64,000 bases of DNA from Acidobacteriota bacterium. GTDB lineage: Bacteria > Acidobacteriota > Terriglobia > Bryobacterales > Bryobacteraceae. The first letter of the stretch is position 1; the number at the start of each line of letters is the position of its first letter. The stretch lies in assembly GCA_014584705.1 (NCBI GenBank), contig JACTMJ010000006.1:186001-250000 (forward strand), read 5' to 3'. Both the position numbers and the translations under genes were made by a program. The notes beneath the pieces were generated by a model. The model was not told the DNA's origin and did not search any database. It saw nothing but the letters and a program-made list of their open reading frames with translations. Below are positions 37,661 through 46,510 of this stretch, piece after piece.

Positions 37661-38323
37661 TCAGTTTCCCTGCCCTTCGGCGCGCGTTTTCCGAACAATC
37701 TCCACAAACTGTCGCGCGGTGTTCTCGATAAAGGCGTAATCGTTGTTCTTGAGAGCGGCGGCGCTCACGAGTTCTCCGCCCACCGCGATCGCGCAGGAAC
37801 CGGCGCGCAGAAAATCGGCCGCGGTTTCCAGGCTGACACCCCCGGTCGGAATCATCCGCACCTGAGGGAACGGCCCCTTCAGGGACTTAATGTACTTCGC
37901 GCCGCCCATATTTCCCGCGGGAAACACTTTCACGATGTCCGCGCCATTCTCCCAGGCCGTAATCACTTCGGTGGGGGTGAGAGCGCCAGGCATGATCGGC
38001 GTTGAATAGCGGTGCGCCATCTCAATACAGGAGAGCCGCAGATTCGGCGTCACAATGAAGCGCGCCCCGGCCAGTTGAGCCACCCGCAGCGTTTCCTGGT
38101 CAAGCACCGTGCCCGCGCCGAGCAGGATCTTATCGCCCAATGCATCCGCCACTTTCTCAATGGCTTTGATCGCACCGGGAACCGTCATTGTGATCTCCGC
38201 GCAAGCCACGCCGCCAGCCAGCAGCGCATCCACGGCACGCACGGCAGTTTCCGCCGAGGGCGTCCGCACCACGGGAACGACACCGATCTCGACGAGTCTG
38301 TTCAGGATTGCCTCTTTGCTCAT
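37661..38323 (-). CDS. eda: KDPG/KHG aldolase (bifunctional 4-hydroxy-2-oxoglutarate/2-dehydro-3-deoxyphosphogluconate aldolase)
   Basis: A 220-aa class I aldolase. 'VVPVVRTPSAETAVRAVDAL', 'EITMTVPGAIKAI' (catalytic Glu), 'LGAGTVLDQETLRVAQLAGA' and 'DIVKVFPAGNMGGAKYIKSL' (Schiff-base Lys) are the KDPG aldolase blocks. It cleaves KDPG to pyruvate and glyceraldehyde-3-phosphate. The ATG 38323 follows a GGGGGAGA site; an in-frame run to 38647 extends into the divergent peptidase gene. No edd gene is near, so it may serve hexuronate or hydroxyglutarate breakdown. Confidence 0.93.
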   Translation of the reverse strand: MSKEAILNRLVEIGVVPVVRTPSAETAVRAVDALLAGGVACAEITMTVPGAIKAIEKVADALGDKILLGAGTVLDQETLRVAQLAGARFIVTPNLRLSCIEMAHRYSTPIMPGALTPTEVITAWENGADIVKVFPAGNMGGAKYIKSLKGPFPQVRMIPTGGVSLETAADFLRAGSCAIAVGGELVSAAALKNNDYAFIENTARQFVEIVRKTRAEGQGN

Positions 38324-38414
38324 ATCTCCCCCAAGTGTAGCAGTGCAAGGCAGTTGGCGAACCACCTTCCGGAAGGGCTGCCGGGCGGCGCGTATACTAG
38401 GCAAGGAGACCTCG

Positions 38415-40049
38415 ATGCGACCTTCTTCCCCTCTCTTCTGCCTCCTGCTGAGCGTTGTGTTTTGCGGCCACGCCTTCGCACAGGCGGATGCGATCCAGGC
38501 CCGTCGAATTGCCGCGCATACACGCTTCCTTTCGAGCGACCTGATCGAAGGGCGCGGCGTGGGCGTGCGGGGCGGTAAGCTGGCGACGGAGTATATCGCC
38601 ACGCAGTTGGCCTTGGCGGGCGCGAGACCGGCGGGAGACAACGGCACCTACTTCCAGAACTTCCAACTGGCCGGCGTGCAAACGACCGATGCAGCGAGGC
38701 TTTCGTTCACCCGCAACGGCCAGACCAGCCAACTCCACTGGCTGACCGATTGGGTAGGCAACAACGAGATGCAACAGCCCGAGAACAGGCTCGAAGCCGA
38801 GGCGATCTTCGTGGGGCATGGCATCGTCGCGCCCGAGTTCCAATGGAACGATTACAAGGGAGTGGACGTGAAGGGCAAGATCGTGGTGCTTTTCACGAAC
38901 GAACCGGGCCGGGAAAACCCCGCGCTCTTTCGCGGCAAGGCCCTGATGTATTACGGGCGCTGGGCCTACAAGTATGAAGAGGCGCTGCGGCAGGGGGCGC
39001 TGGGAGCGATTATCATTCACACGGACGACACCGCCGGTTACGGATGGGGCGTGGTCCGCAACTCCTGGGGACGGGAGCAGCAGATGGTGCTGCGCCCCGA
39101 GGGGGAACGCCGCCTTTCGATGGCCGCCTGGGTGAACTCGATGGCTGCCGCGCCGTTGATTGCCGGAACCGGCAAGAGCGTCGAAGAGCTTTTGGAGGCA
39201 TCCGAATCCCGCGACTTCCGCCCCATCCCGCTGGGCGTCACGGTGCGGGCAAGCCTGCCCTCGAAGGTCCGCATCATCGATACGCGCAATGTGGCGGCGA
39301 TCGTTCCGGGGGAGGGCTCCCCGGCGAATGGAGTGGTGCTGTACACAGCGCATTGGGATCACCTGGGTATCGGCCCTTCCGCTACCGAAGACAAAATCTA
39401 CAATGGCGCCGCGGATAACGCCACCGGCTGCGGGATTGTTCTCGAGATCGCACGCGCCTGGGCGGGTCTTGCGAAGAAGCCGAAACGCGGTGCGCTCTTT
39501 GTATTCGTCACCGCCGAAGAAAGCGGCTTGCGCGGCTCGGAATACTACGCACGGCACCCTCTGGCGCCTCTCTCCAAGACCGTCGTCAATCTCAATTACG
39601 ACGGGCTTCTCCCCGCCGGACTCACCGAAGACGCGGTGGTGAACGGCGCGGAGCGCACCACTCTCTGGCCACTCGTGGAGAAGGTTGCCAAACAGTATTC
39701 CCTGCGCATCCGCCCGGACCCCGCACCCGAGCAAGGGTACTTCTACCGCAGCGATCACTTTTCGATGGCGAAAGCCGGTGTGCCCGCCTTCTCCGTGGAT
39801 GTGGGCGAAACCTATGCCGGCAAACCCGCCGGCTACGGCCGCGAGATTGCCGATGCGTATCGCCAGCACGACTATCACCAGCCTTCGGACGAGTTCAAGG
39901 AGAGCTGGGACTTCACCGGTCTCGAACACATCGCGCGCTTCGGCTTCACACTGGGGGTGGATGCGGCCGGGCTTTCCGGCGGCAGTTCCTGGCAGCAGGG
40001 TGATGAGTTTTTGGCGGCGCGCGAAAAGAGTATTCGGGACGGGAATTGA
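38415..40049 (+). CDS. Secreted M28-family metallopeptidase with PA-like insert
   Basis: A 544-aa exported aminopeptidase. Signal peptide 'LFCLLLSVVFCGHAFAQA'. A PA-like insert around residues 120-200 has 'AIFVGHGIVAPEFQWNDYKG'. The M28 core has 'LYTAHWDHLG' (zinc His and Asp), 'NGAADNATGCGIVLEIARAW', 'FVTAEESGLRGSEYYA' (catalytic and zinc Glu) and 'YFYRSDHFSMAKAGVPAF'. The closing zinc His is probably in 'HDYHQPSDEF'. The ATG at 38415 has AGGAGA at 38404-38409. It is divergent from eda and followed by an ECF sigma gene. Confidence 0.93.
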   Translation: MRPSSPLFCLLLSVVFCGHAFAQADAIQARRIAAHTRFLSSDLIEGRGVGVRGGKLATEYIATQLALAGARPAGDNGTYFQNFQLAGVQTTDAARLSFTRNGQTSQLHWLTDWVGNNEMQQPENRLEAEAIFVGHGIVAPEFQWNDYKGVDVKGKIVVLFTNEPGRENPALFRGKALMYYGRWAYKYEEALRQGALGAIIIHTDDTAGYGWGVVRNSWGREQQMVLRPEGERRLSMAAWVNSMAAAPLIAGTGKSVEELLEASESRDFRPIPLGVTVRASLPSKVRIIDTRNVAAIVPGEGSPANGVVLYTAHWDHLGIGPSATEDKIYNGAADNATGCGIVLEIARAWAGLAKKPKRGALFVFVTAEESGLRGSEYYARHPLAPLSKTVVNLNYDGLLPAGLTEDAVVNGAERTTLWPLVEKVAKQYSLRIRPDPAPEQGYFYRSDHFSMAKAGVPAFSVDVGETYAGKPAGYGREIADAYRQHDYHQPSDEFKESWDFTGLEHIARFGFTLGVDAAGLSGGSSWQQGDEFLAAREKSIRDGN

Positions 40050-40112
40050 GAAAGAATCTCTCACCGGGAGAGCGCGAGGCTATTCCAGGACTCCAGCGTT
40101 TTCGCGTGTCGC

Positions 40113-40118
40113 TATAAT
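40113..40118 (+). promoter_or_regulatory. TATAAT -10 box ahead of the ECF sigma gene
   Basis: A perfect TATAAT sits 23 bases before the ATG at 40142. The -35 region (around 40090-40095) is poor. Without a clear Shine-Dalgarno, the leader would be very short, about 17 bases. The box could serve the sigma factor and kinase genes. Confidence 0.4.
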
Positions 40119-40141
40119 AGACAAGCGCGATTGAGCACGAC

Positions 40142-40759
40142 ATGGAACCGCAATTACCCAATCCGGAAATCACGCAACTGCTGAGCGAATGGTCGAGCGG
40201 GAAGCAGGAAGCGCTCGACACGCTGGTAAACCGGCTTTATCCGGAATTGAAGCGGATCGCCAACCGCTACTTGAGCAAGGAACGCGCCGGGCACACGCTG
40301 CAAAGCACGGCGCTCGTGAACGAAGCTTATATGCGCCTGGTGGACCAGAAAGCGCAATGGGCCAACCGGGCACATTTTCTGGCGGTCTGCGCCCGCATTA
40401 TTCGCGGAATTCTGGTGGATTACGCACGGGCCCGCAAGAGCGAGAAGCGCGGGGGCGGCGCGTTCTGCCTGGCCCTGGACGAGGCCATTGATATCCCCGG
40501 CCGGCGCGATCTCGATCTGATGGAACTCGACCAGGCCCTCAAGCTGCTGGCCGAACTGGACCAGCGCCAGAGCCAGATTGTGGAACTGCGTTACTTTGGC
40601 GGCCTTTCCATTGAGGAAACCGCGCAATTCCTGCAACTCTCCACCGCCACCGTGAAGCGGGATTGGTCCGTTGCCAAGGCCTGGATTCGGCGCGAGATCC
40701 TGCGGGGCGCAACCAGCTTTCACGACGCAGCCGACAGCGGCGCGGAAGAGACAAAATAA
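40142..40759 (+). CDS. ECF RNA polymerase sigma factor (TIGR02999-like)
   Basis: A 205-aa sigma-70-family protein. Region 2 holds 'TLVNRLYPELKRIANRYLSK' and 'HTLQSTALVNEAYMRLVDQK', which are typical of the Acidobacteria/Planctomycetes TIGR02999 group. Region 4 has 'QSQIVELRYFGGLSIEETAQ' and 'STATVKRDWSVAKAWIRREI'. No anti-sigma factor is next to it; instead a Ser/Thr kinase with TPRs follows 8 bases after the stop. Regulation by phosphorylation or by the kinase partner is a common idea for these pairs but unproven here. Confidence 0.93.
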   Translation: MEPQLPNPEITQLLSEWSSGKQEALDTLVNRLYPELKRIANRYLSKERAGHTLQSTALVNEAYMRLVDQKAQWANRAHFLAVCARIIRGILVDYARARKSEKRGGGAFCLALDEAIDIPGRRDLDLMELDQALKLLAELDQRQSQIVELRYFGGLSIEETAQFLQLSTATVKRDWSVAKAWIRREILRGATSFHDAADSGAEETK

Positions 40760-40767
40760 GAGAGTTT

Positions 40768-43356
40768 ATGAACCCAGACCGCTGGCGCGCGGTGACCGCC
40801 CTCTTTGATAAGGCGATCGGCCTGCCACCCGTCCATCGCGACGCCTTTCTAATCTCCGCCTGCGGCATCGATACCGAGCTGCTCACCGAGGTGCGCTCTT
40901 TGCTTGATGTGCACACGGACGATCCCGAGTATCTCGAAGCCAGCGCCTGGGCACAGCACGGCGAAGTGATCGAGGAAGCAATCGAGGGCCAGAACATCGA
41001 GGAACGGGTGGGAAGTTACCGCCTGCTACGCAAGATCGGCTCGGGCGGCATGGGCAGCGTGTACCTCGCGGAACGCGACGACGACGAGTTCCGAAAGCAG
41101 GTGGCCATCAAGTTCATCCGCGGCGGTGCCTTGCGCGAGAACGCCATTAAGAGATTCCGCCGCGAACGGCAGATTCTCGCCCGCCTCGAACACCCCGGAA
41201 TCGCTCGCCTGCTTGACGGAGGCACCACCTCGCGAGGGACCCCGTATTTCGTTATGGAGTATGTCGAAGGCAAGCTGCTGCTCGACTACTGCGACGAGTT
41301 GGGGCTGGGCGTGCGCGCCCGGCTGGAGCTTTTCCTGAAGGTTTGCGAGGCGGTGGAGTATGCCCATGAGCGGCTGATCGTCCACCGCGATTTGAAGGCC
41401 AGCAACATCCTTGTCGACACCGCGGGCCAGCCCAAGCTGCTCGATTTCGGGATCGCCAAAGTGCTGGAGCCGGACGAATCCGGCCAGCTCACGCTCACCC
41501 AGACGGGCATGCGCCAGTTTACGCCGGACTACGCCAGCCCGGAACAGGTTCGGGGAGATCAGGTAACCACCGCCACGGACGTTTATTCGCTGGGTGTGCT
41601 GCTCTACGAACTGCTCGCCGCGCGGCGTCCCTTGCGCTTCCAAAACACCTCTCCGGTTGATATCCTCACCATCCTGCTCGAAACGACGCCCGTTCGCCCA
41701 AGCATCGCCGTGAGCCGGGTGGAAGAAATCGGGGGGAAGACGATCCGTCCGGAGCTGGTGGTGTGGAACCGGCGAACCGATCTGCGTTCACTCGTCCGCG
41801 ACCTCTCGGGCGATCTCGACAATATCGTGCTGAAGGCGCTGGCCAAGCGACCTGAGGACCGTTACGGAACTGCGGCTGCTTTGGGCCGGGACCTGCACGC
41901 CTACCTTGACGGCCATATCGTAAGCGCGCAGCGCGCCACCGCCGGCTACCGGTTCACAAAATTCCTGCGCCGCAATGCCTGGCAGGTGGCCGCCGGCATA
42001 GCGCTCATCCTCAGTCTGCTCGCGGGAATTGTTGTCGCTACCTGGCAGTGGCGAGAGGCGCAAGCGGAGAGGGAGCGCGCCGAACTGTTCGCGCGCCAAT
42101 CCAGGGAGATGGCACGCTCCCTGATCTTTGAGTTGCATGAGAGCCTGCTTAAAGTTCCCGGAACCACCGCGGCCCGCGCCTTGCTGCTCGACCGCTCGAC
42201 CCGATTCCTGGATTCACTGGCGGCCGCGTCGAATGCAGACCCGGAACTTCAGTTGGAACTGGCCGAGGCATACCGCAAGCTTGCCGCAGTGGAGGGCGAT
42301 GCCCGCACGGAGAACCTGGGCAACCGCGCAGCCTCAATTGAGAGCCTGTCGAAGGGTTTGGCGCTCGCCCGCGCGGCGCTCCCAAGCCGCAAATACCACG
42401 CACGCGCCGAAGTAATTGCGATCGAGCTTCTCGGCGACCAGGTCTCCGCTTTGCGCGATACCGGCGACCGCGAGGGTGTGGCAAACGCCGTCTTTGACCT
42501 GACGCGGATGCTCAATCAGGCCGATCCGCGCGACACGAGCCAAGCCAACCGGGAGAGCCGAGCCCTCGCCTGGCGGCAGCTAGGCAATGAGCACGTGGAG
42601 AGCGGCCGCAGCGCGGAGGGGCGGGAAGCCTACGAAAAATCAAGGGCGCTTTACGAAGGCCTCATGGCCGATCCGGCCGTCAGCAAAGCGGTCTCGACCC
42701 AGTATTCAAGCACCCTGAAGCGGCTGGGCGCGCTCGCGGTGTCCGAAAAGCGCCTGCCCGAAGCAAACGAACTCTACACCAAGGCTCTATCGATTGAACG
42801 CGGCCTGGCAAGCAAGGGCCCCTCGGATCGCGGCCTCCGCCTTTCGATCGTCCACACCCTCGGCCATCTCGGCTTTGTTCAGCGCGAGAGCGGGCATCCC
42901 GACGAAGCATTGCGCCTCTACCAGGAAGCGCTCCAGTTAAGCGAAGCCGCGATGCGCGAAGAACCGGAGAACCAGCGGGCACGCTGGAGCGTGGCCAGCA
43001 CGCTGCACAATCTGGGGGGCCTCTACGCGCAATTGGCCTGGTTCCCGCAGTGCCGCGAATCGTATCAGCGGGCGCTCATCTTGCGCGAAGAGATGTCACA
43101 GCGAACTCCGGAATCGAGATCATACCAGCTCGCCGCCGCCAGAACGCGGGCGGACTTCGGACAGGCGCTCGTCGAAGAGGCCGCGAAATCTCTTACCGGA
43201 AAAGAAAAGACCGTCGCGATGCAGCGTGCCCGCAACCTCCTGAGACAGGCCCTGCCGGTCTTCGAAGAGCGTGCTGCGAAGAAGGAACTGGCCGGCCCGG
43301 ACGCCGAAGAACCGGAACGAATTCGCGCGTCGCTTGCGCGACTAGGCCAAATGTAA
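40768..43356 (+). CDS. Membrane Ser/Thr protein kinase with TPR sensor domain
   Basis: An 862-aa protein. Residues 1 to about 85 are a helical N-domain. The Hanks kinase begins near residue 87 with 'IGSGGMGSVYLAE'; Lys115 in 'VAIKF' is catalytic, 'VHRDLKASNIL' has Asp208, and 'LLDFGIAK' has Asp226. The P+1 loop has 'YASPEQVRGD'. A membrane helix ('VAAGIALILSLLAGIVVATW') lies about residue 410. TPRs fill the rest, with 'LGALAVSEKRLPEANELYTK' and 'GHPDEALRLYQEAL'. It starts 8 bases after the sigma gene. This pairing is frequent in Acidobacteria. The TPR part is probably extracytoplasmic and may sense a ligand. Confidence 0.93.
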   Translation: MNPDRWRAVTALFDKAIGLPPVHRDAFLISACGIDTELLTEVRSLLDVHTDDPEYLEASAWAQHGEVIEEAIEGQNIEERVGSYRLLRKIGSGGMGSVYLAERDDDEFRKQVAIKFIRGGALRENAIKRFRRERQILARLEHPGIARLLDGGTTSRGTPYFVMEYVEGKLLLDYCDELGLGVRARLELFLKVCEAVEYAHERLIVHRDLKASNILVDTAGQPKLLDFGIAKVLEPDESGQLTLTQTGMRQFTPDYASPEQVRGDQVTTATDVYSLGVLLYELLAARRPLRFQNTSPVDILTILLETTPVRPSIAVSRVEEIGGKTIRPELVVWNRRTDLRSLVRDLSGDLDNIVLKALAKRPEDRYGTAAALGRDLHAYLDGHIVSAQRATAGYRFTKFLRRNAWQVAAGIALILSLLAGIVVATWQWREAQAERERAELFARQSREMARSLIFELHESLLKVPGTTAARALLLDRSTRFLDSLAAASNADPELQLELAEAYRKLAAVEGDARTENLGNRAASIESLSKGLALARAALPSRKYHARAEVIAIELLGDQVSALRDTGDREGVANAVFDLTRMLNQADPRDTSQANRESRALAWRQLGNEHVESGRSAEGREAYEKSRALYEGLMADPAVSKAVSTQYSSTLKRLGALAVSEKRLPEANELYTKALSIERGLASKGPSDRGLRLSIVHTLGHLGFVQRESGHPDEALRLYQEALQLSEAAMREEPENQRARWSVASTLHNLGGLYAQLAWFPQCRESYQRALILREEMSQRTPESRSYQLAAARTRADFGQALVEEAAKSLTGKEKTVAMQRARNLLRQALPVFEERAAKKELAGPDAEEPERIRASLARLGQM

Positions 43357-43446
43357 CAGCGCCTCCAGGCCGCGATAACTTCACCGGTTTCAGACCGTTG
43401 CGACGGCCGGATTGTGCTATCCTGCGAGGAGACCAACCAGAACCGC

Positions 43447-43538
<92 letters not shown>

Positions 43539-43582
43539 TTTTTCTTGGCCCCATCGGGCAAGTCCCCAGCCACGCGCGCCGC

Positions 43583-44251
43583 ATGCCACTACCTGAAACG
43601 ACTCGCAGCGAAGCCTCCACGGCCCCTGTCCGCGAACCGGAGCCCCATAGCCCGGAGCCTTGGTGGCGCATTCACCGCCGCATCTACGATTGGGTGCTGA
43701 GCTGGGCCGATAGCCCGCATGGTGCAATCGCCCTGTTTCTTCTGGCGTTTGCCGAATCGAGCTTCTTCCCGATTCCTCCGGACGTGCTGCTCATCGCCCT
43801 GGTGCTCGGTTCCCCTTCCACCTGGTGGCGCAAGGCGCTTAACTGCACCATTGCCAGCGTGCTCGGCGGCGTAGCCGGTTATCTGATCGGCGTCTTTCTG
43901 ATGGATAGCGTCGGCATGAAGATCATTCACTTTTACCATGCCGAGGCCTACTATCAGCAGGTGCAAGCGTGGTATTTGCAGTATGACGTGTGGATCGTCT
44001 TCATCGCTGCATTCACACCCATCCCTTATAAGGTCTTTACCATCGCCTCCGGTGCCTTCGACATGAACCTCCTGGGCTTCATTGCGGTGAGCATCGTGGG
44101 ACGGGGCGCGCGCTTCTTTCTGGTTGCCGCTCTACTGCGGGTAGCCGGTGAACGCATGAAGCGTTTCATTGACCGGTATTTCGATCTGCTCGCGATTGCT
44201 TTCGTCGTTCTGCTGATCGGCGGCTTCGCTCTCATCAAGTACGCAGGGTGA
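43583..44251 (+). CDS. DedA/VTT-domain membrane protein (YqaA-like)
   Basis: A 222-aa polytopic protein. 'LLAFAESSFFPIPPDVLLIA' and 'VFIAAFTPIPYKVFTIASGA' are hallmark re-entrant loops of SNARE-associated/VTT proteins, and 'DMNLLGFIAVSIVGRGARFF' with the Gly-Arg pair is conserved. DedA proteins are lipid scramblases or flippase-like transporters of the inner membrane. The ATG at 43583, 45 bases after the tRNA end, has no strong Shine-Dalgarno. The YqaA-type subgroup is the better fit, as the N-terminal basic tail is short. Confidence 0.88.
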   Translation: MPLPETTRSEASTAPVREPEPHSPEPWWRIHRRIYDWVLSWADSPHGAIALFLLAFAESSFFPIPPDVLLIALVLGSPSTWWRKALNCTIASVLGGVAGYLIGVFLMDSVGMKIIHFYHAEAYYQQVQAWYLQYDVWIVFIAAFTPIPYKVFTIASGAFDMNLLGFIAVSIVGRGARFFLVAALLRVAGERMKRFIDRYFDLLAIAFVVLLIGGFALIKYAG

Positions 44252-44335
44252 GCCATTCCTTGTCATTCGGCGCTCCGTGGTGATAGAACGTATAGGATTC
44301 CGCCACACTGGCCGAACCCTTGGGAGGGCTCATCC

Positions 44336-45247
44336 ATGAAAATCGCCGTTCTTATCTGCCTCTTGTTCGCCGCGGTTGCACTCACCTTGCCCGCTCCGGC
44401 GCAGGAGGTGAGCGCTCCCCAAATGTTGCGGCAGCGGTACTACAGCGAGACCACCGGAAAGATTCGGGAATACTATCTCTATCTGCCGAAAGGCTATGCG
44501 GACGCGCCCTCGAAGCGATGGCCGATGCTTCTCTTTCTCCATGGAGCGGGGGAGCGTGGCAACGGCCGGGAAGATCTTGAAAAGGTGCTCGTCCACGGCC
44601 CGCTGATGGAAGCATGGATTCAGGGCCGCGATCTCCCCTTCGTGATCGTCTCTCCCCAGGCGCCTTTCCCGGATGATCGTGCGAACACCACCGCTCTCCC
44701 CAAAGGCTACAGCGAGAAGCGCGACGCTGCTGCCGCGCCGCCTCCGCGAAATGAAGCCCCGTTCGACACCAATCCGATTCCCGAAGATTGGGGCAAGTTG
44801 CGCGACCGGGGCGATGGCTCCGTGATCAACGCCTGGATCCGCATGCGGAATGAGATTGAGTACATGGTGCGCATCACCGCCGCGGAATATCGAATTGATC
44901 GCAAACGGATTTCCATTTCCGGCCTGAGTATGGGCGGCTTCGGCACCTTCGGCATCGCCGCGGCACACCCGGAGACCTTCGCCGCAATCGCCCCCGTCTG
45001 CGGAGGAGGAGATCCCGCCACGCTCGACAACCTCGCGAAATCCCAGCGCCCAATCTGGGTGTTTCACGGTGGGCGGGACCGTGTGGTTTCCCCGATGGAG
45101 AGCCTTCAGATGGTGAACGCACTCATTGCGAAGGGCCACCGCAAGGTGAAGTTCACCGTTCATGAAGACCTCGCGCACAACGTTTGGACCCGCGTCTACG
45201 AAGGGGAAGATTTCTATCGCTGGCTGCTGGCTCAGTCCTTGCCATAG
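44336..45247 (+). CDS. Secreted alpha/beta-hydrolase (phospholipase/carboxylesterase-like)
   Basis: A 303-aa exported hydrolase. Signal peptide 'MKIAVLICLLFAAVALTLPA'. The nucleophile elbow is 'ISGLSMGGFGTFG' (Ser), the acid is in 'VFHGGRDRVVSP' (Asp), and the base in 'HEDLAHNVWTRVY' (His), so the triad looks complete. The oxyanion region is 'MLLFLHGAGERG'. This arrangement resembles family 1-type esterases and PHB-depolymerase-like enzymes from soil bacteria. A GGAGGG site precedes the ATG. It could release ferulate or acetate from plant glycans, but the substrate is not known. Confidence 0.88.
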   Translation: MKIAVLICLLFAAVALTLPAPAQEVSAPQMLRQRYYSETTGKIREYYLYLPKGYADAPSKRWPMLLFLHGAGERGNGREDLEKVLVHGPLMEAWIQGRDLPFVIVSPQAPFPDDRANTTALPKGYSEKRDAAAAPPPRNEAPFDTNPIPEDWGKLRDRGDGSVINAWIRMRNEIEYMVRITAAEYRIDRKRISISGLSMGGFGTFGIAAAHPETFAAIAPVCGGGDPATLDNLAKSQRPIWVFHGGRDRVVSPMESLQMVNALIAKGHRKVKFTVHEDLAHNVWTRVYEGEDFYRWLLAQSLP

Positions 45248-45322
45248 GCGAGACGGCGCACGACAGCGCCCTTTCCCGGAAAACTTGCGGACAAACACGA
45301 ACTCCCGCGCTATCCTGAGCGA

Positions 45323-46510
45323 TTGAACTCCGCTCGTTTTCTTCTGCATGGCCTGTTCATCCTCGTGGGCGTCGTCACCACGATGCTCGGGCCTCTGCTA
45401 CCCTCTCTGATGCGCCGCTGGACCCTTTCCGACGCGGAAGCAGGCTCCCTTTTCACGGCGCAATTTCTTACGGCGGTCCTCACCTCGGTGCTCATGATGT
45501 ACTTCATGAGGCGGTTCCGCGCGTGGCACCTCATGCTGATTGGCTATTTCCTATGCGGAATCGGCGCACTCGGTCTTACGGCGTCACACTGGCAATGGGG
45601 CTTCCTCGGTGTCTGCATCTGGGGCCTCGGCCTGGGAATCATCAACCCCGCCGCGAATCTCGCGTCCGCCTCACTCATGCCGGGCCAACCCGCTACGGCC
45701 ATCAACCTGCTGAACTTCTTTTTCAGTATCGGCGCGACTCTCGCGCCGCCCGTCATCGCCGGATTCGTGGCCCGCGACGTCAGCCAATGGTTCCCGATCC
45801 TGGTCGCCGTTCCCATCCTGCTGGGAGCGGCTCTCGCCGCACGGTATTTTGTGCCGGATTTCGAAGGTTCCTTCGGCGGCCGCGTGCCGGCGACGGGCAA
45901 ACCATCACGCCAGTTGCCGTTCCTACTGCTTTGCATGACGCTACTGTTCGTCTACGTGGGCATCGAGACAGGCAGTGGCGGCTGGGCATCCACCTATCTG
46001 AACCGCGTGGCCGGCGCCAATGTCACGCTCGCATCGAGCGCGTCCGCCGCACTCTGGGGAGCGATCCTCGTTAGCCGATTCTCCGCGGTCTGGATTCTGC
46101 GCCATGCCAGTGTCCTCACGGTACTCACGGGAAGCACCTGCCTGGCCCTGGCGGGCGGGACGATGATGCTGCTGTTCCCTTCCCCGCTGGCAGTGATCGT
46201 CGCCATAGCGATCATCGGTCTGGGGCTTGGGCCGATTTTTGCCAACACCCTTGCCTACTTTCTCGAACACTATGGCGATGGCGCGAACCGGCTAAGCGGC
46301 CTCATGTTCGCCGCGGGCGGCACCGGGGGTGCCGTGCTTCCGCTCCTGATCGGCGAGATTTCCGACGTCACCGGAAGCCTCCGGCTCGCTCTGGCTCTCA
46401 TCCCCGTCTGCGCCTGCGGAATGCTCTTGCTGCTGGCCGCGATGGCCTATCTTCGGCCCAGCCGGCGAAGCGTTCCGTGCGAAGCAGCCGGTCCGCGAGA
46501 GACCCTATAG
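45323..46510 (+). CDS. MFS permease
   Basis: A 395-aa twelve-helix transporter. The first helix 'LFILVGVVTTMLGPLLPSLM' and 'GLGLGIINPAANLASASLMP' are typical, and 'AINLLNFFFSIGATLAPPVI' and 'ETGSGGWASTYL' are reminiscent of FucP-like sugar:H+ symporters. The start is TTG 45323; no in-frame ATG is close. The gene ends 6 bases into the convergent decarboxylase gene. Sugar import is a reasonable guess but unproven. Confidence 0.82.
   Translation: MNSARFLLHGLFILVGVVTTMLGPLLPSLMRRWTLSDAEAGSLFTAQFLTAVLTSVLMMYFMRRFRAWHLMLIGYFLCGIGALGLTASHWQWGFLGVCIWGLGLGIINPAANLASASLMPGQPATAINLLNFFFSIGATLAPPVIAGFVARDVSQWFPILVAVPILLGAALAARYFVPDFEGSFGGRVPATGKPSRQLPFLLLCMTLLFVYVGIETGSGGWASTYLNRVAGANVTLASSASAALWGAILVSRFSAVWILRHASVLTVLTGSTCLALAGGTMMLLFPSPLAVIVAIAIIGLGLGPIFANTLAYFLEHYGDGANRLSGLMFAAGGTGGAVLPLLIGEISDVTGSLRLALALIPVCACGMLLLLAAMAYLRPSRRSVPCEAAGPRETL

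Noticed and set aside
38397..40064. 555-codon minus-strand ORF over the M28 peptidase
   Set aside because: Antisense of a well-supported peptidase; no domain or ribosome site.
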